Shown here one piece after another: positions 8,234 to 16,925 of a stretch of DNA of 64,000 nucleotides. Position 1 is the stretch's first letter, and every line of letters starts with the position of its first letter. The notes beneath the pieces were generated by a model. The model had not been told where the DNA came from, made no database searches, and saw only the letters and a program-made list of their open reading frames with translations. Source of the stretch: Alteromonas marina (GTDB lineage Bacteria; Pseudomonadota; Gammaproteobacteria; Enterobacterales; Alteromonadaceae); contig NZ_JWLW01000067.1 in the NCBI RefSeq assembly GCF_000808575.1, positions 62,001 to 126,000 on the forward strand. Direction: 5' to 3'. Made by a program: the position numbers and the translations under genes.

Positions 8234-9520
8234 TCAACTTTGCTTTGTTGACTTGCTAAGGCCACCTACAGGCTGCCCCAGCATCTCGCGGGTTACCAGT
8301 ACTATACCTTTTTCAGAAACGCGGAAACCTCGCGCTCTATCTTGCTCATGATCGTAACCAATCGTAGTTCCTTCGGGTATCACACAGCCGCGATCTATGA
8401 TAACTTTTTTCAACTTACAATGGCGCTTAATTTCTACGTCTGGAAGAATAACCGCATCTTCAATAAGTCCGTAAGAATGTACTCGAACATTAGAAAAGCA
8501 AATAGAAGAGCGCAGTGTAGAGCCGGATATAATACAGCCGCCTGAAACGACAGAGTTAATGGCCTCACCTCGTCTGTCGTGGTCTTCCCAGACAAATTTT
8601 GCTGGTGGAAGTTGCTCTTGATAGGTCCATATGGGCCACTTTCTATCGTATAAATTCAGCTGAGGCACTGGCGCCACCATTTCCATATTGGCTTCCCAGA
8701 AAGAATCAATGGTACCTACGTCACGCCAGTAAGCGTTATCGCCACCGCTTTTTTCAAATGGATAGGCGTAAACCGGGTGGTCAGCAATGATTGAAGGAAT
8801 AATATCTTTACCAAAGTCACGCTGAGAGCCCATGTTTTCAGAGTCTACTCTGAGCTGTTCGAACAAAAATTCTGTGTCGAATACATAATTGCCCATGGAC
8901 GCTAAGCAACGAGTGGGATCATTAGGCAACGGCGTAGGGTTGGCTGGTTTTTCTTCAAAACCGTTGATACGATAATTTTCGTCTACAGACATCACGCCAA
9001 ACGCGCCAGCCGCTTCTTCTAGCGGTACGGACATACATGAAACCGTCATTTTTGCGCCAGATTCCTTGTGCTTCGCAAGCATATCACCGTAATCCATACG
9101 ATAGATATGGTCGCCGGAAAGGATCATAACGTACTTGGGAAGTTCGTCGCGAATGATGTCAATATTCTGAAAAACCGCATCGGCCGTACCCTCGTACCAA
9201 CTATCAGAAAAGCGCTGTGAGGCGGGGAGGATTTCTACTGATTCACCCAATTCTTTTTTGAAATGCCCCCAACCTCTAACAAGGTGACGAATAAGTGAAT
9301 GAGACTTGTATTGTGTTACTACGCCAATTCGTCTTATCCCTGAGTTAACACAATTTGATAGAGGAAAGTCGATTATTCTAAATTTACCGCCGAAATAAAG
9401 CGCAGGCTTGGCTCGCCAGTTAGTGAGCTCGTGTAATCTTGAGCCTTTGCCCCCAGCGAGAATAAGCGCATATGTATCGCGAGTAAGGTTACTGATGTAA
9501 CGAGAGCTTTGATCTGCCAT
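8234..9520 (-). CDS. glgC: glucose-1-phosphate adenylyltransferase
   Basis: Makes ADP-glucose from glucose-1-phosphate and ATP, the committed step of bacterial glycogen synthesis. The 428-aa chain has the nucleotidyltransferase domain first, with [11 protein letters not shown] (residues 18-28), [21 protein letters not shown] and [12 protein letters not shown]-terminal left-handed beta-helix follows, with repeated V/I strands ([30 protein letters not shown]). The start at 9520 is backed by AGGAG upstream. No other glycogen gene is adjacent in this window. It runs toward the hydrolase gene. Confidence 0.95.
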   Translation of the reverse strand: MADQSSRYISNLTRDTYALILAGGKGSRLHELTNWRAKPALYFGGKFRIIDFPLSNCVNSGIRRIGVVTQYKSHSLIRHLVRGWGHFKKELGESVEILPASQRFSDSWYEGTADAVFQNIDIIRDELPKYVMILSGDHIYRMDYGDMLAKHKESGAKMTVSCMSVPLEEAAGAFGVMSVDENYRINGFEEKPANPTPLPNDPTRCLASMGNYVFDTEFLFEQLRVDSENMGSQRDFGKDIIPSIIADHPVYAYPFEKSGGDNAYWRDVGTIDSFWEANMEMVAPVPQLNLYDRKWPIWTYQEQLPPAKFVWEDHDRRGEAINSVVSGGCIISGSTLRSSICFSNVRVHSYGLIEDAVILPDVEIKRHCKLKKVIIDRGCVIPEGTTIGYDHEQDRARGFRVSEKGIVLVTREMLGQPVGGLSKSTKQS

Positions 9521-10219
9521 TTCCTATAAACTCCTGTAAAAATGCGACAACTGTGTATCGATAGAAATATAAAAAGAAAACGAAGTGTTGCGATTGAGTG
9601 CGCTATGCATGATAGGCCCGTATGAACAGACTTTCCTGATAACCTAAACCCATATTACACAAGATATTTTATAATAACAGCCGGATTTTCTTGCTTTGTG
9701 ATGAAATAGTTAAATTTTTTAAATTTATGTGACTGATACGAATTTTCTCAACAAGACACCCATCATAAGTTCAACTTTAATCATCAAAACGATTATAAAA
9801 ATCCTAAAAAAGACACCCACGCTCTATTACATGAAATAAGTAAAATATAAATTGAGAAATAAATTAAGGAAGACACCCATCCAACGGTGCAAACACATAA
9901 TGATATTTGCTTCGAGCAATGCCTTGGTGCCTTGTTGTTGTGAGATAAGAATAGTCAATATGATCTAAATTTCAAAATACGTAGAAGACACCCGCTCAAT
10001 TATGGTGTTAACGGTAGTTCGGGGTTATCTAATTTTTAAAGAGACATCCACTATAAAATATAAATAGTTTGACTCAGCATTAATGTAGGCAATTGCGATG
10101 AAAATGTTGCGATGGGTGTCTATTTAACGCAAAGATCAAAAAAGAGGTCAATGCAGCGATAGGTGACAAATGTTAATTAGATGTTATATTTGGTTCGTTA
10201 ATTTGTCTTGGAGTGTCAG
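9521..10219. repeat. long spacer with a spaced array of the GACACCCA element
   Basis: A 700-base AT-rich spacer between divergent genes without a plausible gene. Exact copies lie at 9755-9762, 9812-9819 and 9872-9879 (plus orientation) and 10113-10120 (TGGGTGTC). One-base variants lie at 9987-9994 (GACACCCG) and 10043-10050 (GACATCCA). Start-to-start distances are 57, 60, 115, 56 and 70 bases. The sequences between copies are not alike, so this is not a tandem duplication. No cas gene or longer repeat accompanies it. Confidence 0.8.
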
Positions 10220-10753
10220 ATGGGAGCGTTAAAAAAACTATTAGTTGTCGTGGGAGCTGTAATTTTATTGTCTATTGTTACAAGCTTTTTTATTCCTAAT
10301 GATTACAGTGTAGAAAGGAAAGTCAATATTGATGCTCAGCCATCTGAAATATATCCGTATGTGGTGGATTTAAGAGAGTGGCAAAAATGGGGCGTGTGGT
10401 TCAAACGTGACCCAAGTATGAAACTTGACTATTCTGGTCCCGACAGAGCAATTGGCATGCGCTCTGAATGGAAAAGCGAGACTGAAGGCAATGGTGAAAT
10501 GGAAATTACGCAACTAGAACACAATAAACGTGTTCTCTATCGCTTATACTTCCCGGAGTTTGACATGGGCTCATCAGGTGTGGTTGAAATTGAATCTACA
10601 GATAATGGTTCTATAGTAACCTGGAGAGATGAAGGCTCTGTTGATAATAATCCAATAAACAAACTTTTTGTCTTAATGATGGACAGCATGATTGGGCCCG
10701 ACTTCGAAATGGGGCTCGAAAACCTTAAGGTGCTCGTTGAGAACAATGGTTAA
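10220..10753 (+). CDS. SRPBCC (START-like) family protein with N-terminal membrane anchor
   Basis: About 177 aa. One hydrophobic segment (LLVVVGAVILLSIVTSFFI) is followed by an SRPBCC/polyketide-cyclase-like domain that begins with YSVERKVNIDAQPSEIYPYVVDLREWQKWGVW and ends with a long helix FEMGLENLKVLVE. Such domains form hydrophobic ligand pockets; the ligand is unknown. I place the start at ATG 10220, six bases after TTGGAG; the TTG at 10208 would use that ribosome site as coding sequence. An inverted repeat lies between it and the next gene. Confidence 0.75.
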   Translation: MGALKKLLVVVGAVILLSIVTSFFIPNDYSVERKVNIDAQPSEIYPYVVDLREWQKWGVWFKRDPSMKLDYSGPDRAIGMRSEWKSETEGNGEMEITQLEHNKRVLYRLYFPEFDMGSSGVVEIESTDNGSIVTWRDEGSVDNNPINKLFVLMMDSMIGPDFEMGLENLKVLVENNG

Positions 10754-10785
10754 TGAACATAAGGTTCTGATCTAGATATATTAAC

Positions 10786-10816
10786 GTACCGTAATTAAGA
10801 CACTCAATTACGGTAC
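10786..10816. repeat. 11-bp perfect inverted repeat between SRPBCC and MFS genes
   Basis: GTACCGTAATT (10786-10796) and AATTACGGTAC (10806-10816) flank a 9-base loop, 14 bases before the MFS start codon. It could be an operator or an attenuating hairpin near the ribosome site of the next gene. No T run follows, so I do not call it a terminator. Confidence 0.5.
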
Positions 10817-10829
10817 ACGCCTATCGTTT

Positions 10830-11984
10830 ATGAAAGAAAAAAATCTTCTTGTAGCGGGCCTCTCTCTTAACAAGCTCGCTGACTTACTTATCTCAGCTAA
10901 AACAACTTTAACCGCCATTCTTGTAAGCGTTGGAGCTCCGATTTGGATGGTGGGCTGGCTAGTACCAATCAGAGAGTCGGGCGCACTTCTTCCTCAGGTT
11001 TTTATCAGTATCTATCTTCGCAAACATACTCAAAGGCATGTCGTCTGGCGTGTGGGTATGATGGTGCAGGCATTCTCAGTACTCGTAATGCTGTTATCTG
11101 TCGTGTATTTTTCTGGCTTTACAGCGGGAGCGCTGCTTCTTTTTGCACTAGTACTTCTAAGTTTAGGCCGCTCTGCTTGTTCATTAACCGTTAAAGACAT
11201 GGAGGCTGATGTTGCGAAAAAAGGCGAGCGGGGAAACCTTATAGGGATAGCGTCTACTGTATCTGGTGTTGTGACCTTAGCAATAGCGATACCTTTAGTA
11301 ATTTTCGATGAGGCTTTATCGTCCAATGTTCTACTGTTTATTTTAGGTGGAAGCCTGCTCTCATTTGTGCTGACATTGATTTGTGTATGGCCGGTGAAGA
11401 CACATGTAGATACCGGAAGAGACGAGGGGCAAGCATTAAACGTTAATTTTGATTCTACCGTTTATAAGTTCATTTTTGTAAGAGGGCTTTTTGTCCATTC
11501 GGCACTCGTGGCTCCTTATTTCATGATTGAACGAAGTGAAGACGCGAAAGAGCTTCTTCCCATATATATAGGCGCTGAAGCTTTGGCGGCGCTCCTATCG
11601 TCTATTATTTGGGGAAAAGTCGCAGATAAAAGCGCTCGGTTAACTCTACAGTTGTCAGGGGTATTAGCATTGAGCGCATGTGGCGCGCTTCTTTTTTTAG
11701 AGTCCACTTCAATTATTACTTCTGCAATTCTGTTTTTCCTACTTTCAATTGCTCACACAGGTGTACGAACAGGTAGAAAGACTTATAGCTTAGATGTTAA
11801 AGATGGCCATGAGAGAACCGAACTTGTTGGCTTTTCTAACACTGCAATAGGGATAGTATTGTTATCATTTGGTGCGCTCTATGCAGCGCTAACGCCTGTT
11901 CTACCGTTTTCTGTAGTTTACATCATGACCGGTATGCTTTTGATTGCCATCGTTATGACCTTTATTCTTCCCTCTGAAAAGTAG
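10830..11984 (+). CDS. MFS transporter, substrate unknown
   Basis: A 384-aa integral membrane protein with about 11-12 hydrophobic helices arranged in two halves separated by a charged loop near residue 195 (VKTHVDTGRDEGQA). The loop after helix 2 carries RKHTQRHVVWRVG rather than the textbook MFS motif. The second half contains IIWGKVADKSARLTLQ, which resembles motif A. No substrate can be inferred. It follows the SRPBCC gene by 76 bases on the same strand and is convergent with the transposase, whose stop is two bases away. Confidence 0.7.
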   Translation: MKEKNLLVAGLSLNKLADLLISAKTTLTAILVSVGAPIWMVGWLVPIRESGALLPQVFISIYLRKHTQRHVVWRVGMMVQAFSVLVMLLSVVYFSGFTAGALLLFALVLLSLGRSACSLTVKDMEADVAKKGERGNLIGIASTVSGVVTLAIAIPLVIFDEALSSNVLLFILGGSLLSFVLTLICVWPVKTHVDTGRDEGQALNVNFDSTVYKFIFVRGLFVHSALVAPYFMIERSEDAKELLPIYIGAEALAALLSSIIWGKVADKSARLTLQLSGVLALSACGALLFLESTSIITSAILFFLLSIAHTGVRTGRKTYSLDVKDGHERTELVGFSNTAIGIVLLSFGALYAALTPVLPFSVVYIMTGMLLIAIVMTFILPSEK

Positions 11985-11985
11985 A

Positions 11986-12969
11986 CTAGGCAGGGTCAAA
12001 GCAAAGCGTGGCAGATGTTTGTTTAGCCATCCGCTTTCTATTAGTGTGTATTTTAAACTTTTGCATAGAGGCCGTGTCTCCAGCAGCGACCGAGAACGCA
12101 CTCTCAAAGTGTCTTATTACCTGAGCCCACTGAGTTTGGTTTAGGCCGACTAGCTCAAGCTCCGAGTGATTTTCCCTTGGTGAGGCGTCCTCGTCGTGGT
12201 TACGCAATGATTTAATTGAGCTGTTTAAAAGCTCATAATAGCTTTGCAAAGAAAAGTTTAAGCAGCGTCGATTTCGACTCATTCTTTGGCATTTAAATGG
12301 TATCAATCCTTTTTCGGATTTATTGGTAGACATACGAAGAGTCAATCTTTTATGAATGCTCGTATTAAGCGATTCTTCTAGGCTCGCTGCAGCTCCTGCT
12401 CGTATCGGGTTTAAATCAACATAAGCCATACACGATAATAAAGCCTTTTCTGTTAGCAGTGCTTGAGAGCGAAAGCGTCCCTCCCAAAACCTGCCGGTGC
12501 AATCATCTTCTTCGTTCGCTTTCCTTGCGATAAACTCGTTTAAGTTTCTCATGAACCAACTAATGTCAAAGAGCCTTTTTCTATACACTTCAGCCGTACT
12601 TTTCACCGTTTCTAACTCCCTTTCGCTAAGTACTTCGCCTTTCATGTATTTTTGCGTCAAGAGTGTACCTTTGTGCATTTTATGCCACTGTTTTAACACC
12701 GAGTTTATTGACCAGGAAAGTGCCGCGTTTTTGTTAACGCACAAAACAATATGTACATGGTTGCTCATTACTGCGTAAGCACAGATTTCGATGGCGAAGA
12801 CTTTGCTTAAAAACAAAAGCCTTTTTTCAACCCAGGATTTTCTGTGCTCGTAACTGATGTTGCTAACGCGGTCGAACCCGCATAGGTAGCTTCGTCTTAC
12901 GCAGCGAGAGATACAATGGTAATAAGGCGTGTCTTGAAGGCTAATAAGTGACTTCCTGCTTTGTGCCAT
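11986..12969 (-). CDS. RAYT-type (REP-associated tyrosine) transposase, Y1_Tnp family
   Basis: Single-strand-specific HUH transposase-like protein of the IS200/TnpA_REP group. Residues 71-73 (SNHVHIVL) form the HUH metal site, and Y183 in MAYVDLNPIRAG aligns with the catalytic tyrosine region of the E. coli RAYT (DYIYINP). GRFWEGRFRSQ (about 159-169) is also a family landmark. At 327 aa it is longer than most RAYTs, with a C-terminal extension of about 130 residues that I do not recognise. No insertion-sequence ends flank it. Instead, clusters of the GACACCCA element lie on both sides (9755-10120 and 13100-13173), the arrangement known for RAYTs and the REP elements they process. Reading frame and active-site residues are intact. 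Confidence 0.85.
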   Translation of the reverse strand: MAQSRKSLISLQDTPYYHCISRCVRRSYLCGFDRVSNISYEHRKSWVEKRLLFLSKVFAIEICAYAVMSNHVHIVLCVNKNAALSWSINSVLKQWHKMHKGTLLTQKYMKGEVLSERELETVKSTAEVYRKRLFDISWFMRNLNEFIARKANEEDDCTGRFWEGRFRSQALLTEKALLSCMAYVDLNPIRAGAAASLEESLNTSIHKRLTLRMSTNKSEKGLIPFKCQRMSRNRRCLNFSLQSYYELLNSSIKSLRNHDEDASPRENHSELELVGLNQTQWAQVIRHFESAFSVAAGDTASMQKFKIHTNRKRMAKQTSATLCFDPA

Positions 12970-13099
12970 GTCTAATTATTCATCTAGGTAGTATTAATGA
13001 TTTTAACCTTAACATTGTATGGGGAAGACTGTGACCTGAACGAGAGGGCGGTTTTACGCTTGAAAACTGGTTGTTTGGTAAAAAGTGAAGCGTTATTAA

Positions 13100-13173
13100 G
13101 ACACCCAACAAATCAGTGAGGTGCTGCATAGACACCCAACATATCAGCAACATATATGCTTAAGATGGGTGTC
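13100..13173. repeat. three GACACCCA copies upstream of the transposase gene
   Basis: Copies lie at 13100-13107 and 13131-13138 (plus orientation, both continuing GACACCCAACA) and at 13166-13173 (TGGGTGTC). The last two face each other and could fold as an 8-bp stem over a 27-base loop, like a REP doublet. The block lies between the transposase start (12969) and the liuE stop (13205). Confidence 0.8.
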
Positions 13174-13204
13174 TACTTACTAAAGGAGGCTGAATAAAAA
13201 ATGA

Positions 13205-14101
13205 CTATTTAGTTAAAAGCGCATTGGCTGCTTTCGATACAGGTGAGCGCCCTAAAACTTCAGATATATATGAAGACGCCGAAAGCAATTTTTCAATACT
13301 CACTCCAGTTGCGATCCCCATACCGTTGAGCATATAAACAACATCTTCAGTGGCAACATTTCCACTTGCTCCTTTGGCATATGGGCAGCCACCGAGGCCA
13401 GCGACAGCTGAATCTATGGTCGCCACACCGTACCCCAAAGCCGTATATAAGTTTACTAACGCTTGTCCATATGTATCATGGAAATGGGCGGCAACTTTGC
13501 TGACATTAATCTCTTTCAAGACGTCATCTAACAACAGCCTTGTAGACATTGGTGTGCCTACGCCGATAGTATCGCCAAGGGATACTTCGTAACACCCCAT
13601 GTCAATGAGTTCCTTACTTACCTGTGTTACGGCACTAGGTGAGACTTCACCCTCGTAAGGGCACCCCATTACGCATGAAACATAGCCCCTCACTTTGATT
13701 TTGTTTTCGCTTGCCAGGTCAAACACGGCCTCGAAACGTTTTAAGCTCTCGCTTATAGAACAGTTGATGTTCTTTCGTGAAAAGGATTCAGAAGCCGCAC
13801 CAAATACTGCAACCTCTTTAGCTCCCGCTTCAATAGCTGCTTCCAAGCCTTTAAGGTTGGGTGTCAATGCAGAATAATGAACCTTGTCTTCTAGGTTAAG
13901 CGCTTTAAAAACCGCATCTGAGTTCGCCATTTGTGGTACCCATTTAGGAGACACAAAGCTTCCTGCTTCGATACGATCAAGGCCAGTTAGTGAAAGAAGT
14001 CTTATAAGTTCAATTTTTTGGTTAGCACTTAACGCTTGTTTTTCATTTTGAAGACCGTCTCGGGGGCCAACTTCAACAATACTTACTGCATTTGGAAACA
14101 T
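13205..14101 (-). CDS. liuE: hydroxymethylglutaryl-CoA lyase
   Basis: Cleaves 3-hydroxy-3-methylglutaryl-CoA to acetoacetate and acetyl-CoA, the last dedicated step of leucine degradation. A TIM-barrel enzyme of 298 aa with VEVGPRDGLQNEK near residue 10 (metal and substrate site), HFHDTYGQAL (metal His pair) and GLGGCPYAKGASGN carrying the conserved active-site Cys. It is the final gene of the liu operon, four bases after liuD. The repeat block at 13100 lies just beyond its stop. Confidence 0.95.
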   Translation of the reverse strand: MFPNAVSIVEVGPRDGLQNEKQALSANQKIELIRLLSLTGLDRIEAGSFVSPKWVPQMANSDAVFKALNLEDKVHYSALTPNLKGLEAAIEAGAKEVAVFGAASESFSRKNINCSISESLKRFEAVFDLASENKIKVRGYVSCVMGCPYEGEVSPSAVTQVSKELIDMGCYEVSLGDTIGVGTPMSTRLLLDDVLKEINVSKVAAHFHDTYGQALVNLYTALGYGVATIDSAVAGLGGCPYAKGASGNVATEDVVYMLNGMGIATGVSIEKLLSASSYISEVLGRSPVSKAANALLTK

Positions 14102-14105
14102 CGCA

Positions 14106-16124
14106 TTAGCCCTCTGAAGCTTCTTTCGCTGAAAATGCTAAAAGTGTGGCGCCACCGTCAACTAATTCACCGGCTTTGAAAAAAAACTCTTCAACTGAAC
14201 CGTCGTGTGGGGCAATGATGCTGTGCTCCATTTTCATCGCTTCCATGACCAATATAGGCTCGCCTTTTTTGACCTGCACTCCTCTTTCGACCAAATGTGC
14301 CACTATGGTTCCGTTCATCGGGGCACTGAAATTAGCATCATTAGCATCGCCACTATCATCACCTAGTGATGCTGAGATTATGCTGAAAGTAGCATGGGTG
14401 TCTTTGTTAAAAAGTGTGAACGTATCGTTATTGTTTGAAAACGTGAATGTTGATTTGTAGCCATTAATCGTTGCTTGCAAATTATTGTCTACAAGTTTTC
14501 CGTCTACGTTATACGTATTGTCGTCTACAGATAGCTCCCATACATTTTCACTTCCGCTACGCTGATGTTTGACCTCTACATGCACTTCTTCTTCGTTATA
14601 AAGCAAAGAGAGGGTTTCTATGTGATTTGCATTAGCCCGCCAAGCACCGGCAGTTGACCACACCGCTGGGGTCTTATTCTTTCCAGAAGCCTTTCTATTT
14701 AATAGTGAAAGTAATGCCATTGCGGGAATGTTAGCATGGGTGTCATTGCTAGTTTCTTCGTTAGCGGTAGCGCTAAACAACGAATCGTGGTGTTTTTCCA
14801 CAAACGTAGTTGTAAGTTCAGCAGCAACGAATGCAGGGTATGTAGCGACACGCTTTAGGAAGTCGATATTTGTGCTTACACCATCAATATAGTAGTCACC
14901 CAAAGCACTAATTAGGCGCTTGAGCGCTATCTCGCGGTTCTCTCCCCAAACCACAAGCTTGGCAATCATTGGGTCGTAAAAAACGCTTACCTCATCACCT
15001 TCAACAACACCTGTATCAACGCGAACTACGTCATTTTCTTTTGGCGTACGTAAAAGGCACAGTGTGCCGGTAGAAGGTAGAAATTCGTTGTTTGGATCTT
15101 CGGCATAAATGCGCGCTTCGAATGCGTGTCCTGTTAACGTGAGTTCACTTTGCTGTTTAGGAAGGGGCTTTCCTTCGGCAATAGTCAATTGCCAGTGAAC
15201 CAAATCCTCACGGGTGATCATTTCAGTCACAGGATGCTCTACTTGCAAGCGTGTATTCATTTCCATGAAGTAAAATGAATCGTCTTCATCAAGCAAAAAC
15301 TCAACAGTTCCTGCACCTACGTAATTGATGGCTTTCGCCGCAAGTATTGCCGCTTCACCCATTTTTTCCCTTACTGTCTGAGACATATTGGGGGCAGGGG
15401 CTTCTTCAATAATCTTTTGGTGTCGGCGTTGAACCGAACAATCACGTTCAAAAAGGTATACGCCGTTGCCGTGGGTGTCACAGAAAACTTGAATTTCAAC
15501 GTGACGAGGACGCGTCAAGTACTTTTCAACCAGCATGTGGTCGTCACCAAAGCTCGCCATAGATTCACGTTTGGCTGCGTTTAATGCTTGAGAAAACTCT
15601 TTTTCACTCCACACTTGGCGCATGCCTTTACCGCCACCGCCAGCAGCGGCTTTTAGTAGAACAGGATAGCCCATTTCATCGGCAGCGCCTTTTAACACCG
15701 CTTCACTTTGATCGTCACCGTGATAGCCCGGCACCAGAGGAACTCCTGCTTTTTCCATAATGTGTTTGGCTGCAGATTTAGATCCCATCGCTTCAATTGC
15801 AGATGCTGGTGGGCCCACAAAGATAATATTGTTTTTGGCGCATAGATTCGCAAACTCAGCATTTTCCGAGAGAAAGCCGTAGCCTGGATGGATAGCGTCT
15901 ACACCAAGCTGCTTTGCTTTCTCAATGATCAACTCGCCTCGTAAATAACTTTCCTTCGATGGAGATGGCCCTAAATAGACAGCTTCATCAGCCATTTGTA
16001 CATGAAGGGCATTTTTGTCGGCGTCAGAGTAGACGGCTACTGTTTTTATACCTTGAGCGTTGGCTGTCTTTATAACGCGGCAAGCAATTTCACCACGGTT
16101 TGCAATTAGTAATTTATTTATCAT
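14106..16124 (-). CDS. liuD: methylcrotonyl-CoA carboxylase, biotin-containing alpha subunit
   Basis: Carries biotin and carboxylates it with ATP and bicarbonate; the LiuB subunit then transfers CO2 to 3-methylcrotonyl-CoA. Of 672 aa, the biotin carboxylase domain spans about 1-450 (LLIANRGEIACRV, AAAGGGGKGMR ATP loop, MEMNTRLQVEHPVTE). The biotinyl domain is at the C-terminus with EAMKMEH, the lysine near residue 631. I place the start at 16124 because GGAGG lies eight bases before it. The linker between domains holds two copies of the GACACCCA element (14737-14744 as SNDTHAN, 14395-14402 as NKDTHAT); a third copy (15472-15479) is in the conserved core and may be native. It overlaps liuC by 11 bases. 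Confidence 0.94.
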   Translation of the reverse strand: MINKLLIANRGEIACRVIKTANAQGIKTVAVYSDADKNALHVQMADEAVYLGPSPSKESYLRGELIIEKAKQLGVDAIHPGYGFLSENAEFANLCAKNNIIFVGPPASAIEAMGSKSAAKHIMEKAGVPLVPGYHGDDQSEAVLKGAADEMGYPVLLKAAAGGGGKGMRQVWSEKEFSQALNAAKRESMASFGDDHMLVEKYLTRPRHVEIQVFCDTHGNGVYLFERDCSVQRRHQKIIEEAPAPNMSQTVREKMGEAAILAAKAINYVGAGTVEFLLDEDDSFYFMEMNTRLQVEHPVTEMITREDLVHWQLTIAEGKPLPKQQSELTLTGHAFEARIYAEDPNNEFLPSTGTLCLLRTPKENDVVRVDTGVVEGDEVSVFYDPMIAKLVVWGENREIALKRLISALGDYYIDGVSTNIDFLKRVATYPAFVAAELTTTFVEKHHDSLFSATANEETSNDTHANIPAMALLSLLNRKASGKNKTPAVWSTAGAWRANANHIETLSLLYNEEEVHVEVKHQRSGSENVWELSVDDNTYNVDGKLVDNNLQATINGYKSTFTFSNNNDTFTLFNKDTHATFSIISASLGDDSGDANDANFSAPMNGTIVAHLVERGVQVKKGEPILVMEAMKMEHSIIAPHDGSVEEFFFKAGELVDGGATLLAFSAKEASEG

Positions 16125-16914
16125 TCTTAACCTCCACCCATGAAGCACTGCGCTTTTCTAAAAAGGCTGACAGGCCTTCTTGACCTTCTTCAGATGTCCT
16201 AACTTGTGCGATAAGTTTGCTCGTCTTTGAGAGAAGCGCATCGTTAATTTCTTGCGTAGACACCCATTGCGCTAAGTCTTTTGCTTTCGCCACTGCTTGG
16301 GGGCCGTTTTTCAGTATGTTAGATAAAATGGCGTCAATAGTGCTATCGAGTTCGTCTTCTGTTACTGATTCGCTTAAAAGTCCAAGTCGTCTTGCTCTAC
16401 GCGCAGAAAATACTTCAGCGGTCTGGAAGTAGCGTCGGCATACTCGTGCGCCCATTGCTTCTACCACATAAGGGCTGATAGTTGCTGGAATAAGGCCAAT
16501 TTTAACTTCACTTAAGCAAAATTTACTGAGCTTGCTTCCAATAGCAATATCGCAACATGCAATTAAACCAACAGCACCGCCAAAAGCTGCGCCTTGTACT
16601 CTTGCTATTGTGGGCTTCGGCATTTTATAAAGCGTCTGCAGCATAGTTGCTAATGCAAGTGCGTCACTTTCATTTTGCGCTTCGGTATAACTGGCCATTT
16701 TTTTCATCCAGTTAAGATCGGCCCCTGCACTGAAACTTTTGCCTTCCGCTCGTAAAATAAGTGCGCGAACGTTTGCGTCTTCACCCGCTTTTTTAAAAAC
16801 GCGAGTAAGCTCGTTTATCATTTCGTCGTCAAAGGCATTATGTTTTTCAGCTCTGTTTAAAGTAACAGTGGCAATGTTTCTTTCATCTACGCTGTAAATA
16901 ACTGATTGTTCCAT
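16114..16914 (-). CDS. liuC: methylglutaconyl-CoA hydratase (enoyl-CoA hydratase family)
   Basis: Hydrates 3-methylglutaconyl-CoA to HMG-CoA in leucine breakdown. It has the crotonase fold, 266 aa, with AEGKSFSAGADLNWM (about 60-75), the first oxyanion-hole segment characteristic of methylglutaconyl-CoA hydratases, and GAAFGGAVGLIACCD for the second. The start at 16914 has AGGAG eight bases upstream. The position between liuB and liuD in the operon supports the specific role over a general enoyl-CoA hydratase. One GACACCCA copy (16259-16266) is read antisense as WVS. Confidence 0.92.
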   Translation of the reverse strand: MEQSVIYSVDERNIATVTLNRAEKHNAFDDEMINELTRVFKKAGEDANVRALILRAEGKSFSAGADLNWMKKMASYTEAQNESDALALATMLQTLYKMPKPTIARVQGAAFGGAVGLIACCDIAIGSKLSKFCLSEVKIGLIPATISPYVVEAMGARVCRRYFQTAEVFSARRARRLGLLSESVTEDELDSTIDAILSNILKNGPQAVAKAKDLAQWVSTQEINDALLSKTSKLIAQVRTSEEGQEGLSAFLEKRSASWVEVKNDK

Positions 16915-16925
16915 TACCCGCACTC

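Noticed and set aside
9755..10120. CRISPR array in the spacer with copies every 57-60 bases
   Set aside because: The shared repeat is only about 8-11 bases, one copy is inverted, two are mutated, spacing is uneven, and no cas gene is near.
11986..12969. Complete insertion sequence around the transposase
   Set aside because: No terminal repeats, target duplication or left/right IS200-type ends could be seen; the neighbours are ordinary genes.
15472..15479. Element copy in the biotin carboxylase core of liuD as an insertion
   Set aside because: It encodes CDTHGN in a stretch that is conserved in biotin carboxylases, so the match is probably native.
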